A DNA stretch of 64,000 bases from Oscillospiraceae bacterium (lineage in GTDB: Bacteria; Bacillota; Clostridia; Oscillospirales; Ruminococcaceae): positions 62,001 to 126,000 of the forward strand of contig JAQYLI010000004.1 of the NCBI GenBank assembly GCA_028720105.1. The letters are read 5' to 3'. This document shows, piece after piece, positions 51,839 to 60,520 of the stretch (its first letter is position 1; each line of letters begins with the position of its first letter). Made by a program: the position numbers and the translations under genes. The notes under the pieces are model-generated. The model did not search any database, was not told where the DNA came from, and saw only the letters and a list, made by a program, of their open reading frames with translations.

Positions 51839-52840
51839 TTATTCCATTGTTTTGTCAAGAGCACTTCGGAAAATATGGGTAGCTTCGGTATCGCCCACAG
51901 CTTCTGCGGCACGGATATGCTTTTTCAGACAATTAATGCTCATATCATCGGGAAATTTCACCGAAAAATACCGCCATTCTTCCCATATGCTTCGGGCTTT
52001 TTCAGGCATTGTGCAAACAAGCTCAGCGGCATATTCAAAATAATTTCTTCCCAGTCCGCATTCGTTCCATTCGGAGACCTTAAAAAGATATACTCTTGCC
52101 CTGCCCATAGCAAGATATGCCTTATTGTATTCGCCAGATCTAATGTATGCATCGATAAGATCACTGAGTGCCGAAGAAACCTCCCAAGGATCCTCTCGTT
52201 CAAGCTTCATATCCGCCAAAGCCTCATAATATGGAAGATTAAACTGCTTTCTTCCCGTAAAATTGTTAATGCATATCAGCATTTTGTGATCGTATTCTGT
52301 TTTTGGCGGATTATCCTCCGCATATTTTTCAGCAAGCTTACCCGCTTCGTCATAAAGCTCCAGATCGGTAAGCATAAAAATGCAGTCAACAGGAGAAAGC
52401 TCATCTATCCTTTCCGACAGAATTTTCCCGCATTGTTTTGGTTCATAGCCGCAGGCAGTGTCAAAATTAGCGTCCTTTGCCTGATGAAATAAGCCGTCAT
52501 ATCTGCCGTCCTCATTGTAATAATGATCGAGGAGAGCGGTAAGAATTTTAAGCCCGTCACCAAAGCCCTGAAAGGAATCCGACTTTCGTGCAGATATCTC
52601 TTCTTCCATAAGCATATAAAGCAGTTCTTCTGCATTATCTGGCATTTTCTCCGACCACAGCAGATACCTTGCAATTATAAGACGGTTAAGCGAATTTACA
52701 TCGTAAAATCCGCCGCCTTTATATTCTCCGCTCATATCGCAGCGAACCTGAGAGACATCTCCGCAATTGATCTGTTCAAGCAGCTCCTCACCCTTTGAAA
52801 CCGCCATCCGTACAGCATTTCGATAAAAATTTTCGTCCAT
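51839..52840 (-). CDS. Helical-repeat (TPR-like) protein of unknown function
   Basis: 333 residues, almost all alpha-helix, with repeated A/L-rich pairs (YDEAGKLAEKYAEDN; SGEYNKAYLAMGRARVYL) reminiscent of TPR/alpha-solenoid proteins. No signal peptide, no catalytic motif. ATG 52840 follows AAAGGTAA. No promoter found between it and the pgk terminator, so it may depend on readthrough. First gene of the three-gene run. Function unknown. Confidence 0.75.
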   Translation of the reverse strand: MDENFYRNAVRMAVSKGEELLEQINCGDVSQVRCDMSGEYKGGGFYDVNSLNRLIIARYLLWSEKMPDNAEELLYMLMEEEISARKSDSFQGFGDGLKILTALLDHYYNEDGRYDGLFHQAKDANFDTACGYEPKQCGKILSERIDELSPVDCIFMLTDLELYDEAGKLAEKYAEDNPPKTEYDHKMLICINNFTGRKQFNLPYYEALADMKLEREDPWEVSSALSDLIDAYIRSGEYNKAYLAMGRARVYLFKVSEWNECGLGRNYFEYAAELVCTMPEKARSIWEEWRYFSVKFPDDMSINCLKKHIRAAEAVGDTEATHIFRSALDKTME

Positions 52841-52857
52841 AAAATTACCTTTAATAA

Positions 52858-52890
52858 GAAAAAAACGGGACGAAGCAGGCGCTCCGTCCC
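52858..52890 (-). terminator. Terminator of pgk
   Basis: On the minus strand CGGGACG (52884-52890) pairs with CGTCCCG (52865-52871), directly followed by T7. Confidence 0.9.
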
Positions 52891-52906
52891 GAAAGTAAGC
52901 AAAAGA

Positions 52907-54127
52907 TTACTTTTCAGCGATAACATCAACGCCGGGAAGAACCTTGCCCTCGAGGTATTCGAGAGAAGCACCGCCGCCGGTGGAGATGTGGGACATCTTG
53001 TCAGCAAAGCCGAGCTGCATAACAGCCGCAGCAGAGTCGCCGCCACCGATGATAGTGGTAGCGTCAGTATCGGCAAGAGCCTGAGCTACAGCAATGGTGC
53101 CCTTAGCGAGAACAGGGTTCTCAAAAACGCCCATAGGACCGTTCCAAACAACAGTCTTAGCGGACTTAACAGCCTCAGCAAAGAGAGCCTGAGTCTTAGG
53201 ACCGATATCAAGACCCATCTTGTCAGCAGGGATAGCGGAGGAGTCAAGATATTCTACGCTTATCTCAGCGTCAATGGGGTCGGGGAATGCAGCTGCAACA
53301 GCAGTATCAACAGGGAGAAGAAGCTTCTTGCCCAGCTTCTCAGCCTTAGCCATCATTTCCTTGCAGTAGTCGATCTTCTCGTCGTCAACGAGGGAAGTAC
53401 CGACTTCAAATCCCTTAGCCTTGAGGAATGTGTAAGCCATACCGCCTCCGATGATAAGAGTGTCGCACTTGTCCAGGAGGTTGTTGATAACGTTCAGCTT
53501 GTCAGCAACCTTAGCGCCGCCAAGAATAGCAACGAAAGGACGAACGGGATCCTCAACAGCATTGCCCAGGAACTGGATCTCCTTCTGCATAAGGTAGCCT
53601 ACAGCAGTTTCCTTAACGAACTTGGTAACGCCTGCAGTAGAAGCGTGAGCACGGTGAGCGGAACCGAAAGCGTCCATAACGAATACCTGACCGTCAACCA
53701 GATCAGCAAGCTCCTTGGAAAGGTTCTCGCCGTTCTTGGTCTCGTCAGCGCCTCTGAAACGAGTATTCTCGAGAACAACGATCTCGCCGTCCTTCATCTC
53801 AGCAACAGCCTTCTTAGCATTGTCGCCAACAACGGTATCGTCAGCAGCGAAAACAACCTTGGTATCTACCAGCTCTGCAAGTCTGTCAGCAGCAGCCTTG
53901 AGTGAGAACTTAGCCTCGGGGCCGTTCTTGGGCTTGCCGAGATGAGAGCAGAGAACGACCTTGCCTCCGTCAGAAATAAGCTTCTTGATAGTGGGAAGAG
54001 CAGCCTGGATACGGTTATCGTTAGTGATAACGCCGTCCTTCATAGGAACGTTGAAATCAACTCTTACAAGAACCTTTTTGCCCTTAACGTTAATGTCGTC
54101 AACAGTAACCTTGTTTAATCCTGCCAT
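52907..54127 (-). CDS. pgk: Phosphoglycerate kinase
   Basis: 406 residues, normal length. Glycolytic kinase making ATP from 1,3-bisphosphoglycerate. [11 protein letters not shown] signature at the N-terminus (substrate-binding Asp/Asn), [10 protein letters not shown] basic loop, [16 protein letters not shown], and the [12 protein letters not shown]-binding loop near the C-terminus. ATG 54127 with GAAAGGATG upstream. Unusual only in standing alone, without gap or tpi. High use of a few favoured codons (for example GTC/GTT and GCA) fits strong expression. Confidence 0.97.
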   Translation of the reverse strand: MAGLNKVTVDDINVKGKKVLVRVDFNVPMKDGVITNDNRIQAALPTIKKLISDGGKVVLCSHLGKPKNGPEAKFSLKAAADRLAELVDTKVVFAADDTVVGDNAKKAVAEMKDGEIVVLENTRFRGADETKNGENLSKELADLVDGQVFVMDAFGSAHRAHASTAGVTKFVKETAVGYLMQKEIQFLGNAVEDPVRPFVAILGGAKVADKLNVINNLLDKCDTLIIGGGMAYTFLKAKGFEVGTSLVDDEKIDYCKEMMAKAEKLGKKLLLPVDTAVAAAFPDPIDAEISVEYLDSSAIPADKMGLDIGPKTQALFAEAVKSAKTVVWNGPMGVFENPVLAKGTIAVAQALADTDATTIIGGGDSAAAVMQLGFADKMSHISTGGGASLEYLEGKVLPGVDVIAEK

Positions 54128-54191
54128 TGGTATGACATCCTTTCATAAATAAATAGTGCCGGCTTCGGGAAAATGAAGCCCTCAAATATAT

Positions 54192-54218
54192 TTTATACCA
54201 TTTTAAGAAAATTTGCAA
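54192..54218 (-). promoter_or_regulatory. Possible promoter of pgk
   Basis: On the minus strand TTGCAA (54213-54218), 15-base spacer ending ATGG, TATAAA (54192-54197). Spacing is short; the extended -10 supports it. Confidence 0.45.
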
Positions 54219-54256
54219 TAGTTTTTCGGAATTTTTTGACTTATAGGCTAAAAAAA

Positions 54257-55498
54257 TTACTGATTTCTGTGGTCGATAACACGTTTGGTCTTTTTCTCGC
54301 TTCGTGGCAGCGTTCCCACAGGAACCACCGTCACCTTAGGAGTAACGCCGATAAGCGACTTGAAAAGCTCGGCAATTTTCTTCTCGGTGTTGTCGAAATT
54401 CACCCGTCCCTCAGCCTCGGCAGTAAGTAGCATAACATCTCTGTTCTTCTCGTCGTCGTGAGCAATGTTGATGCTGTACTCGCTGGAAACACCGTCAACC
54501 TTCTTGAGAATTTCCTCCACCTGACTTGGGAACATATTCACGCCGTGGACCTTGAACATATCGTCGCTTCTTCCCTTGATAACATCAATGCGGGGATAAC
54601 TTCTGCCGCAAGAGCATTTTTCGGGAATGATACGTGAGATATCGTGAGTGCGGAAACGGATAAGAGGAGCGCCCTCCTTCACAAGAGTGGTGATAACAAT
54701 CTCGCCCTCAGTTCCATCGGGAACAGGCTTGCCTGTTTTCGGGTCGATTATCTCAATGTAAATGTAATCGTCCCAGTAATGGATACCCCTCTCATTGGGG
54801 CAGTTGATACCGATACCCGGACCGTAAATTTCCGTCAGACCGTAAATATCATAAAGCTCGATACCAAGTCCCTCGGCAATGGACTTTCTCATCTTCTCGC
54901 TCCATCTCTCCGAGCCGAAAACGCCTTTTTTAAGATGGATCTGATCTCTGATGCCCCTCTTGTTTATCTCTTCGGAAAGCAGCAGCGCATAGGAAGATGT
55001 GGCAGTAATAACGGTAGATTTAAGGTCTATCATCATCTGCAGCTGCTTTTCGGTGTTGCCGGGGCCCATAGGAATAGCCATAGCACCCAGCTTCTCGCAG
55101 CCTGCCTGGAAACCTATTCCCGCAGTCCACAATCCATAGCCGGGAGTGATCTGTATCCTGTCCTTATTTGTAATGCCCGCAGTCTCGTAGCACCGCGCAA
55201 ACATAATAGCCCAGTCGTCCACGTCCTTTGCGGTGTAGGGAATGATAACAGGCTTACCCGTAGTGCCCGATGATGAATGTATGCGGACAACCTCCTCATC
55301 GGGAACAGCCTGAATTCCCAAGGGATAAGCATTTCTCAGGTCGTCCTTGCTTGAAAAGGGGAGCTTTTCAAAATCCTCCTGACTCGAGATACCGTCAATG
55401 CCCATATCTCTATACATTTTGCCATAGTAGCTGTCGGTCTTTATAAGCCTTTGTACCTGAGCATTTACCTGACCCAGCTGAACCTCATTTAGTTTCAT
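54257..55498 (-). CDS. paaK: Phenylacetate-CoA ligase-like acyl-CoA synthetase
   Basis: 413 residues, ANL adenylate-forming superfamily, PaaK branch. AMP-binding P-loop HSSSGTTGKPV, DIYGLTEIYGPG, and the C-terminal hinge and Lys (SEKKTKRV). A four-Cys insert in the middle (EKCSCGRS) is common in this branch. Encoded directly after iorAB, so the substrate is probably an arylacetate (phenylacetate, indoleacetate or 4-hydroxyphenylacetate) or the reverse reaction, arylacetyl-CoA to arylacetate with ATP formation. ATG 55498 follows AGAAGG. Confidence 0.92.
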   Translation of the reverse strand: MKLNEVQLGQVNAQVQRLIKTDSYYGKMYRDMGIDGISSQEDFEKLPFSSKDDLRNAYPLGIQAVPDEEVVRIHSSSGTTGKPVIIPYTAKDVDDWAIMFARCYETAGITNKDRIQITPGYGLWTAGIGFQAGCEKLGAMAIPMGPGNTEKQLQMMIDLKSTVITATSSYALLLSEEINKRGIRDQIHLKKGVFGSERWSEKMRKSIAEGLGIELYDIYGLTEIYGPGIGINCPNERGIHYWDDYIYIEIIDPKTGKPVPDGTEGEIVITTLVKEGAPLIRFRTHDISRIIPEKCSCGRSYPRIDVIKGRSDDMFKVHGVNMFPSQVEEILKKVDGVSSEYSINIAHDDEKNRDVMLLTAEAEGRVNFDNTEKKIAELFKSLIGVTPKVTVVPVGTLPRSEKKTKRVIDHRNQ

Positions 55499-55513
55499 AA
55501 CAGAAGCCTTCTT

Positions 55514-56098
55514 TCATATATTTTCAGCCTTTTTAAGCCCTTCGGAGAAAACCTTTTTGTTAGCCTCCACAAATCTCTCGGGAACCCTCCGCTCTATCTC
55601 GGCAATAAGCGTCTCGGGAGAAATTCCAAGCCTGCCCGTACCCGCAGCCGCACCGAGAATAGCGGAGTTGTAGAATTTTGCACCAAGCTCACCGCAAAGC
55701 TCCGAAGCGTCAACCACCAGACAGCCGCATTTTTTCTTTATGTATTCAACCATTTCCACACCGTCATACCCCGACTCGTGAATCGACTCAGTGGTAGGCT
55801 TAACGGGAATGCGGTTAACTATCACAAATCCGTCCTTTTTCAGATACATCAGATTTCTCACCGCCTCCGCAGGCTCAAAAGCAATGATAACATCAGCACT
55901 TCCAAGAGGGATAAGGGGGGAGTACGCCCTGTCGCCTATGCGAATGTGACTTGTTACCGAGCCGCCTCTCTGAGCCATACCGATGGTCTCCGCCGAATGA
56001 ACGGTGTTCCCAAGGCTCATAGCCGCCGATGCAATTAGCTTTGAAGCAAGAACAGTACCCTGACCGCCCACGCCGCAAACAAGAATATCCATATCCAT
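55514..56098 (-). CDS. iorB: Indolepyruvate:ferredoxin oxidoreductase, beta subunit
   Basis: 194 residues, gamma/beta-type subunit of 2-oxoacid:ferredoxin oxidoreductases: DILVCGVGGQGTVLASKL Rossmann start, ETIGMAQRGGSVTSHIRIG. ATG 56098 shares a base with the iorA TGA and has AGGAGG eight bases upstream; the extended frame to 56161 overlaps iorA coding and is a shadow. With IorA it oxidises aryl-pyruvates to arylacetyl-CoA. Translational coupling with iorA is expected. Confidence 0.93.
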   Translation of the reverse strand: MDMDILVCGVGGQGTVLASKLIASAAMSLGNTVHSAETIGMAQRGGSVTSHIRIGDRAYSPLIPLGSADVIIAFEPAEAVRNLMYLKKDGFVIVNRIPVKPTTESIHESGYDGVEMVEYIKKKCGCLVVDASELCGELGAKFYNSAILGAAAGTGRLGISPETLIAEIERRVPERFVEANKKVFSEGLKKAENI

Positions 56099-57888
56099 CA
56101 GCACTCGCCTCCTATCGCATTTACGGGACAAACTTCGGCGCACAATCCGCAGCCCGTGCAAAGTCCCCTGTCAACAGCCACTCTTCCATCAGACAGGATA
56201 AGAGCGGGACAGCCGATTTCCTTTATGCACTTTTTGCAGTTAATGCACTTGTCCGAAACAGCCACCCTGCCCGCAGGCTTTGTAACAGCAATGCAGGGAG
56301 ACTTGAAAATAATAGCCTTAACGCCCTTCATATCCGCACATTCCCTAACTGCCGCAATAGCTTCGGAAAGCTTTAAAGGGTCAACAGTAACTATCTTCTT
56401 AACGCCCATACCCTCAAGGATTTTGGTGATGCTAACCTTTTCCACCACGTTGCCCATCATAGTCCGACCCGTACCGGGGTGGGGCTGATGACCCGTCATA
56501 GCCGTAGTTGAATTGTCAAGCACGCAGAGTATCATATCCGCCTCGTTGTATACCGCATTTACCACGCCCGTCATACCCGAAGCAAAGAAGGTGGAGTCGC
56601 CCACAAAAGCAAAGCATACCCCGTTTTTGTCAACTCTGTTAAAGCCCTGCGCCATAGTAATTCCCGCACCCATACAAAGACAGGTGTCCACCATATCAAG
56701 GGGCATCGCATTGCCGAGAGTGTAGCAGCCGATATCGCCGCAGAAATAGCTCTTCCTGCCCTTCATAGCCTGCTTTACCGCATAGAAGGAAGCCCTATGA
56801 GGACAGCCTGCGCAAAGCACGGGAGGACGAACAGGGAGCGGGGGCATATCCGAAAGCACAAGTCCCTTTTCGGGAACCTCCCTGCCAATAAATCCGCTCA
56901 GAACCTTTGCCGCATAATCGGCGGAATTTTCACCAGCCGCCTTAACATCGCCGCTGAGCTTGCCCTTTATTTTAACATTCAGACCATATCTTCCAACCGT
57001 CTGAAGCAGCTCCTCCTCAACAAAAGGACTAAGCTCCTCAAGACAGATAACATCACTTACACCCTCAAGACATTTCAGCACAAAATCCTCGGGGAACGGA
57101 TAGGGTGTAGCTATCCTGCAAAGCTTCACACCTTGAATATCCTTCAAGTATTCCTTAGCATAAGCATAGCTTATACCGCTTGCAAAAACAGCCTTTGAGC
57201 CGCTTCCCTCGCAGGTGTTGCGGCAGTAACCCGAAAAATCCTTTCCTATTTCGGGATTTCTCTTCTCGATCATCTCGTGATTTTGATAAGAAAGTCTCGG
57301 GAAAATTACCCACCTTTTCGAGTCCTTCACAAAGCCCTCATACACCTTTGGAGAAGTGCTATCCTCCACCTCAACAGAAGCATAAGCGTGGCATATGCGT
57401 GTGGTGGGTCTGAAAAGAACGGGAGTGCTGTACTTTTCCGAATATTCAAAAGCCTCCCGAATCATTTCGTAAGCCTCCTCGGGTGAGGAGGGGTCAAAAA
57501 CGGGGATCCGTGCAAACTCGGCAAACCTTCTTGTGTCCTGCTCAGTCTGAGAAGAAATAGGCCCCGGGTCATCGGAGGAAACCACCACCATACCGCCCTT
57601 AACGCCCACATAAGCCAGAGACATAAGGGGGTCGGAAGCCACATTCAGTCCCACCTGCTTCATAGTGACCATAGACCTTGCCCCCGAGTAAGCCGCCGCC
57701 GCAGCCACCTCAAGAGCCGCCTTTTCGTTTACCGACCATTCAAGGTAAACGCCCTCGTGGGGATATTTGTAAATCGTTTCAACGATTTCGGAGGAAGGAG
57801 TGCCGGGATAACCCGAAACCACGTTCACACCTGCCGCAAGAGCGCCCAAAGCAATAGCGCTGTTGCCCATTATGTATTCTTTTTTCAT
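56098..57888 (-). CDS. iorA: Indolepyruvate:ferredoxin oxidoreductase, alpha subunit
   Basis: 596 residues. TPP enzyme: pyrimidine domain with GYPGTPSSE and VSSDDPGPISSQTEQD, PP-domain motif GDSTFFASGMTGVVNAVYNE ending in NST, and a C-terminal 2[4Fe-4S] ferredoxin domain (CINCKKCIKEIGCP; CTGCGLCAEVCP). Catalyses CoA-dependent oxidative decarboxylation of indolepyruvate or phenylpyruvate with reduction of ferredoxin, part of aromatic amino acid fermentation. ATG 57888 follows GAAAGGA. First of the iorA-iorB-paaK operon, with two consensus promoters upstream. Confidence 0.96.
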   Translation of the reverse strand: MKKEYIMGNSAIALGALAAGVNVVSGYPGTPSSEIVETIYKYPHEGVYLEWSVNEKAALEVAAAAAYSGARSMVTMKQVGLNVASDPLMSLAYVGVKGGMVVVSSDDPGPISSQTEQDTRRFAEFARIPVFDPSSPEEAYEMIREAFEYSEKYSTPVLFRPTTRICHAYASVEVEDSTSPKVYEGFVKDSKRWVIFPRLSYQNHEMIEKRNPEIGKDFSGYCRNTCEGSGSKAVFASGISYAYAKEYLKDIQGVKLCRIATPYPFPEDFVLKCLEGVSDVICLEELSPFVEEELLQTVGRYGLNVKIKGKLSGDVKAAGENSADYAAKVLSGFIGREVPEKGLVLSDMPPLPVRPPVLCAGCPHRASFYAVKQAMKGRKSYFCGDIGCYTLGNAMPLDMVDTCLCMGAGITMAQGFNRVDKNGVCFAFVGDSTFFASGMTGVVNAVYNEADMILCVLDNSTTAMTGHQPHPGTGRTMMGNVVEKVSITKILEGMGVKKIVTVDPLKLSEAIAAVRECADMKGVKAIIFKSPCIAVTKPAGRVAVSDKCINCKKCIKEIGCPALILSDGRVAVDRGLCTGCGLCAEVCPVNAIGGEC

Positions 57889-57927
57889 TGCGCTGTCCTT
57901 TCGTGAGATAATACCATAATTATCTTA

Positions 57928-57956
57928 ATTATACCACACATTTTTCCTGCCGTCAA
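57928..57956 (-). promoter_or_regulatory. Promoter P1 of iorAB-paaK
   Basis: On the minus strand TTGACG (57951-57956), 17-base spacer ending TGTGG, TATAAT (57928-57933). Confidence 0.85.
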
Positions 57957-57971
57957 TAATTTCCAAAATAT

Positions 57972-58000
57972 ATTATAGCACAGATGTTTCTAAATGTCAA
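57972..58000 (-). promoter_or_regulatory. Promoter P2 of iorAB-paaK
   Basis: On the minus strand TTGACA (57995-58000), 17-base spacer ending TGTGC, TATAAT (57972-57977): exact consensus. Its sequence is nearly the same as the orphan promoter at 6017-6045. The remainder of the 57889-58227 gap holds hairpins but no gene I can support. Confidence 0.8.
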
Positions 58001-58030
58001 TATATATTTTGTAAATTTTTCAAATAAGAA

Positions 58031-58055
58031 GCCGTCCCCCGAAACGGAGAACGGC
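58031..58055 (-). terminator. GC-rich hairpin upstream of iorA
   Basis: GCCGT...ACGGC with inner CGG/CCG pairs; on the minus strand it is followed by TTCTTATTTG. It may end the transcript of the small 58228 gene. A second hairpin GCGGCG/CGCCGC lies at 58110-58124. Confidence 0.4.
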
Positions 58056-58227
58056 ATATATGATTTTACTCTGTCACACCCGAACCGATTTGATAAATTG
58101 TAATTTGGCGGCGTGTCGCCGCAGCCACCTCGTTGGGATATTTTGCAAAAAACATCTCATCTGTGGCTCGGTAACGTTTATCTGCTCTCTAAATTGGAAT
58201 ATGTCAGTATAATTGTTTAGATTGTAA

Positions 58228-58482
58228 TTATAAGTAAATCCCCATTATTATCGGAGAAAGCAGCAAGATCAATGCTGCAATCACAACGATAATGCTTATT
58301 CTTAACGGCACATATTTCTTCTTTACATTAACATTTATTACACTATTTTTCTTTTTTATTATGTATCTTATTACGAGAATAATAAGGAGAATTGATACAA
58401 CAACTATTACAGCCAAATAGATATATGTGAAAATAATTGCATCCGCAATAACTTTACCTAAATTCTGAAATTCTTCTGTCAT
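58228..58482 (-). CDS. Small two-helix membrane protein
   Basis: 84 residues: an N-terminal polar segment, membrane helices at ~15-41 and ~62-83, and a basic loop between them (RYIIKKKNSVINVNVKKKYV). No family recognised. ATG 58482, ribosome site weak (GGGGTAATAAG). AT-rich codon use compared with neighbours and location in repeat-rich intergenic DNA leave some doubt whether it is a real gene. Confidence 0.5.
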   Translation of the reverse strand: MTEEFQNLGKVIADAIIFTYIYLAVIVVVSILLIILVIRYIIKKKNSVINVNVKKKYVPLRISIIVVIAALILLLSPIIMGIYL

Positions 58483-58504
58483 TTTCTTATTACCCCATTC
58501 ACAT

Positions 58505-58712
58505 ATTCCGATTTGTCACACCGATACAAAATCTATCGGCGCGGAGACAAAGCTAACCGACCCGCACAAATTTATAGCGCGACCTCGCCGCGGGGCGTCC
58601 CCAGCCAAATTACGATATGTCGAGCCAATACAAAACATATCGGCGCGGAGCCAAAGCTGACCGCCCCACACAAGCTAACAGCGCGACCTCGCCGCGGGGC
58701 GTCCCCCGCCGC
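58505..58712. repeat. 104-bp direct tandem repeat, two copies
   Basis: Copy 1 at 58505-58608, copy 2 at 58609-58712, about 85 per cent alike by eye. The block at 58577-58606 (GCGCGACCTCGCCGCGGGGC and onward) is nearly identical to 58681-58710. GC-rich, with small hairpins (CGATA/TATCG). It lies just downstream of the EAL-Cache gene and its copies contain no stable ORF. It looks like an intergenic repeat of the type seen in some Ruminococcaceae. Confidence 0.8.
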
Positions 58713-58750
58713 CGCGAGTCGTCCCCCGCCGCTGCGAGTCGTCACCCGCT
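58701..58750. repeat. 20-bp tandem microrepeat, 2.5 copies, abutting a stop codon
   Basis: Unit GTCCCCCGCCGCYGCGAGTC at 58701-58720 and 58721-58740, with a partial third copy at 58741-58750. It overlaps the end of the 104-bp repeat and ends at the stop codon of the EAL-Cache gene (58750). Confidence 0.8.
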
Positions 58751-59955
58751 TATTGTTTTTTCAAGTCCACGCAGGCAACGATCATCTCGCCCTTTTTGTT
58801 GTAGAATTTGGAAGAAATAGTCTTACAGCTTTTGCCCGTAGCATTGCTTATGTACCAGCCGGAAATAAAGGGGTCTTCAATCTGCTCCTTGATGGCGTAG
58901 AAATAATTCTTGATGTCGTGATTAACGCCCATCAGCGCAGGGTGATAGCCTTCAAGTATCTCAACACCCGGGGTCATGACCGTGTCGGTTATCTGAAAGC
59001 CCTTGCTGTCAATGAGAAAGGCACACTCTATCTCGCTGTGCTCGTCAACATAGTCCCGAAGCTCCGCATTGTAATCGTCGTGGGTCATACAGGAAAGACG
59101 GTTCACAAGCTCATAAATAATGCGCTTGTAGCTTTCGATCATCATATTGACCACAGTAGGATTTTTTTTTGTGGAAATGTTCAGCTTCTGAGCGGCTTCC
59201 TCCACCCTGAGCCTTGCCTCGTTTGTAAACAGATAATTAAACTGCTCGGGCTTCTGGAAATAAAATCCCTGGAAATAGTCCACTCCAAGTATCATACAGG
59301 TAATTACCTCGTCCACCGTTTCAACGCCCTCGGCAACGGTCATTGCGCCTATCTGCTTTGCGGTGTTGATAATGGAGCGGAAGACCTCCTGATTGTACTT
59401 GTTGCTGTCTATCTGGGAAACGATCGCCCTGTCTATCTTGATGATATCGGGATTTATGAGCATAATGCGGTTTAAAGTGTCAAGCCCCGCGCTCACATTG
59501 TCAAGAGCGATAAGAAATCCCTTTGAGCGGTAAAAATCCACGAACATCATCAGATTATAGGAGTCCTTAACTCTTGACTCGTTCAGCTCGATAACGATAT
59601 TCTGGGGAGAGATGTGATTTTCGGCGGCAGTCCTCTGAATTTCCCCCGTACCCGAGGTAATGCCGTTTAAAACCGAGGTTTCAAAATTTATAAAAAGAGA
59701 CGGAGCAGAGCTTTCTGCGGAGAAGGCTCTCATAGCCTTTTCACGGCATATCCTGTCCAGGGTCAGCACAGTGCCGTCCTTTTTGGCATACTCAAACAGA
59801 AAATAGGGTGAAACTATCTCGTCCTTGTATCTTCCTCGGGAGAGGGCTTCAAGACCGATGTATTTTTTCGTGTTCAGGGAGTATATAGGCTGAAATTCAA
59901 CGATAATATCCTTTTTTTCAATAATTTCACGGACGATCTCAGCGGTTACTTTCAC
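58750..59955 (-). CDS. EAL-domain protein with C-terminal Cache-like sensor, degenerate active loop
   Basis: 401 residues, no membrane segment. EAL domain (~8-255): EALSR at 36-40, INFE, IELNES, IKIDRAIV, VAEGVET and YFQGFYF are present, but the metal/loop-6 motif DDFGTG is changed to LDNVSAGLDT (Asp152-Asn153). Activity is therefore doubtful; it may act as a c-di-GMP receptor or scaffold. Residues ~285-400 resemble a Cache/PDC domain (CAFLIDSKGFQITDTV; GWYISNATGKS), here apparently cytosolic. GTG 59955 follows TTGGAG. Coupled to the membrane-protein gene downstream of its promoter. Confidence 0.85.
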   Translation of the reverse strand: MKVTAEIVREIIEKKDIIVEFQPIYSLNTKKYIGLEALSRGRYKDEIVSPYFLFEYAKKDGTVLTLDRICREKAMRAFSAESSAPSLFINFETSVLNGITSGTGEIQRTAAENHISPQNIVIELNESRVKDSYNLMMFVDFYRSKGFLIALDNVSAGLDTLNRIMLINPDIIKIDRAIVSQIDSNKYNQEVFRSIINTAKQIGAMTVAEGVETVDEVITCMILGVDYFQGFYFQKPEQFNYLFTNEARLRVEEAAQKLNISTKKNPTVVNMMIESYKRIIYELVNRLSCMTHDDYNAELRDYVDEHSEIECAFLIDSKGFQITDTVMTPGVEILEGYHPALMGVNHDIKNYFYAIKEQIEDPFISGWYISNATGKSCKTISSKFYNKKGEMIVACVDLKKQ

Positions 59956-59981
59956 GGTGTAATCTCCAATCTAAAAATAAT

Positions 59982-60362
59982 TTATGTCAGCTTCTTCTGT
60001 GTCAGGATATCGGTAACAGTCTTGTTCTCGGGCTCAGCTTTGGCACAGATACGGTTGTACAGTCTGTACAGCTTCTGAGTGCTGTTTTCGATGAAGCAGT
60101 AATATATTAGGTAACAGAAATCGAGAATGAGCAGCAGACCGTCCACGATAAGAAACGGTATAAGCTCCGAAATGAAGAAAACGCACAGCCCGATAAACAG
60201 CAGCAGACAGCACATCACCGTGACGATAAGGTGAATGAGCCTTTCGTGCTGAATAAATTCTATCTGAACGAGATGTTCTCTTTTAAGCGCCTGCCAGTCG
60301 GTATTTTCGTCTTCGAGAGCAGCCTCCACCGACTTCATATAAGTAGTTATGTAGCTTCCCAT
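59982..60362 (-). CDS. Small two-helix membrane protein upstream of the EAL-Cache gene
   Basis: 126 residues from ATG 60362 (GGAAAGG upstream; a TTG at 60380 is less likely). Polar N-terminal helix (~1-45) and two membrane helices at ~46-95 (LIVTVMCCLLLFIGLCVFF; FLIVDGLLLILDFCYLIYY). No family recognised. It is the first gene of an operon with the EAL-Cache protein, 27 bases apart, so a role as its membrane partner is plausible. Confidence 0.75.
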   Translation of the reverse strand: MGSYITTYMKSVEAALEDENTDWQALKREHLVQIEFIQHERLIHLIVTVMCCLLLFIGLCVFFISELIPFLIVDGLLLILDFCYLIYYCFIENSTQKLYRLYNRICAKAEPENKTVTDILTQKKLT

Positions 60363-60389
60363 ATCGGTCACCCTTTCCAAATTAGTTAT

Positions 60390-60418
60390 ATTATACCATA
60401 CTTTAAATTAAATTTCAA
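60390..60418 (-). promoter_or_regulatory. Promoter of the membrane-protein/EAL-Cache operon
   Basis: On the minus strand TTGAAA (60413-60418), 17-base spacer ending TATGG, TATAAT (60390-60395). Confidence 0.85.
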
Positions 60419-60458
60419 TAAGATTTCGTTAAAAATTCAGAATAAATCTCTTTTGCTA

Positions 60459-60487
60459 TTGAAATGACAGTAAGAATGTGTTATACT
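60459..60487 (+). promoter_or_regulatory. Promoter of the DUF368 gene
   Basis: TTGAAA (60459-60464), 17-base spacer ending TGTGT, TATACT (60482-60487). Confidence 0.8.
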
Positions 60488-60520
60488 GAATGGGAATTTT
60501 AATAATGGAGGAAAAGAAAT

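Noticed and set aside
58513-59475. Plus-strand ORF of 320 codons
   Set aside because: It is antisense to the well-supported EAL-Cache gene and begins in GC-rich repeats; its sequence is low in family features and rich in Arg/Pro from the repeats.
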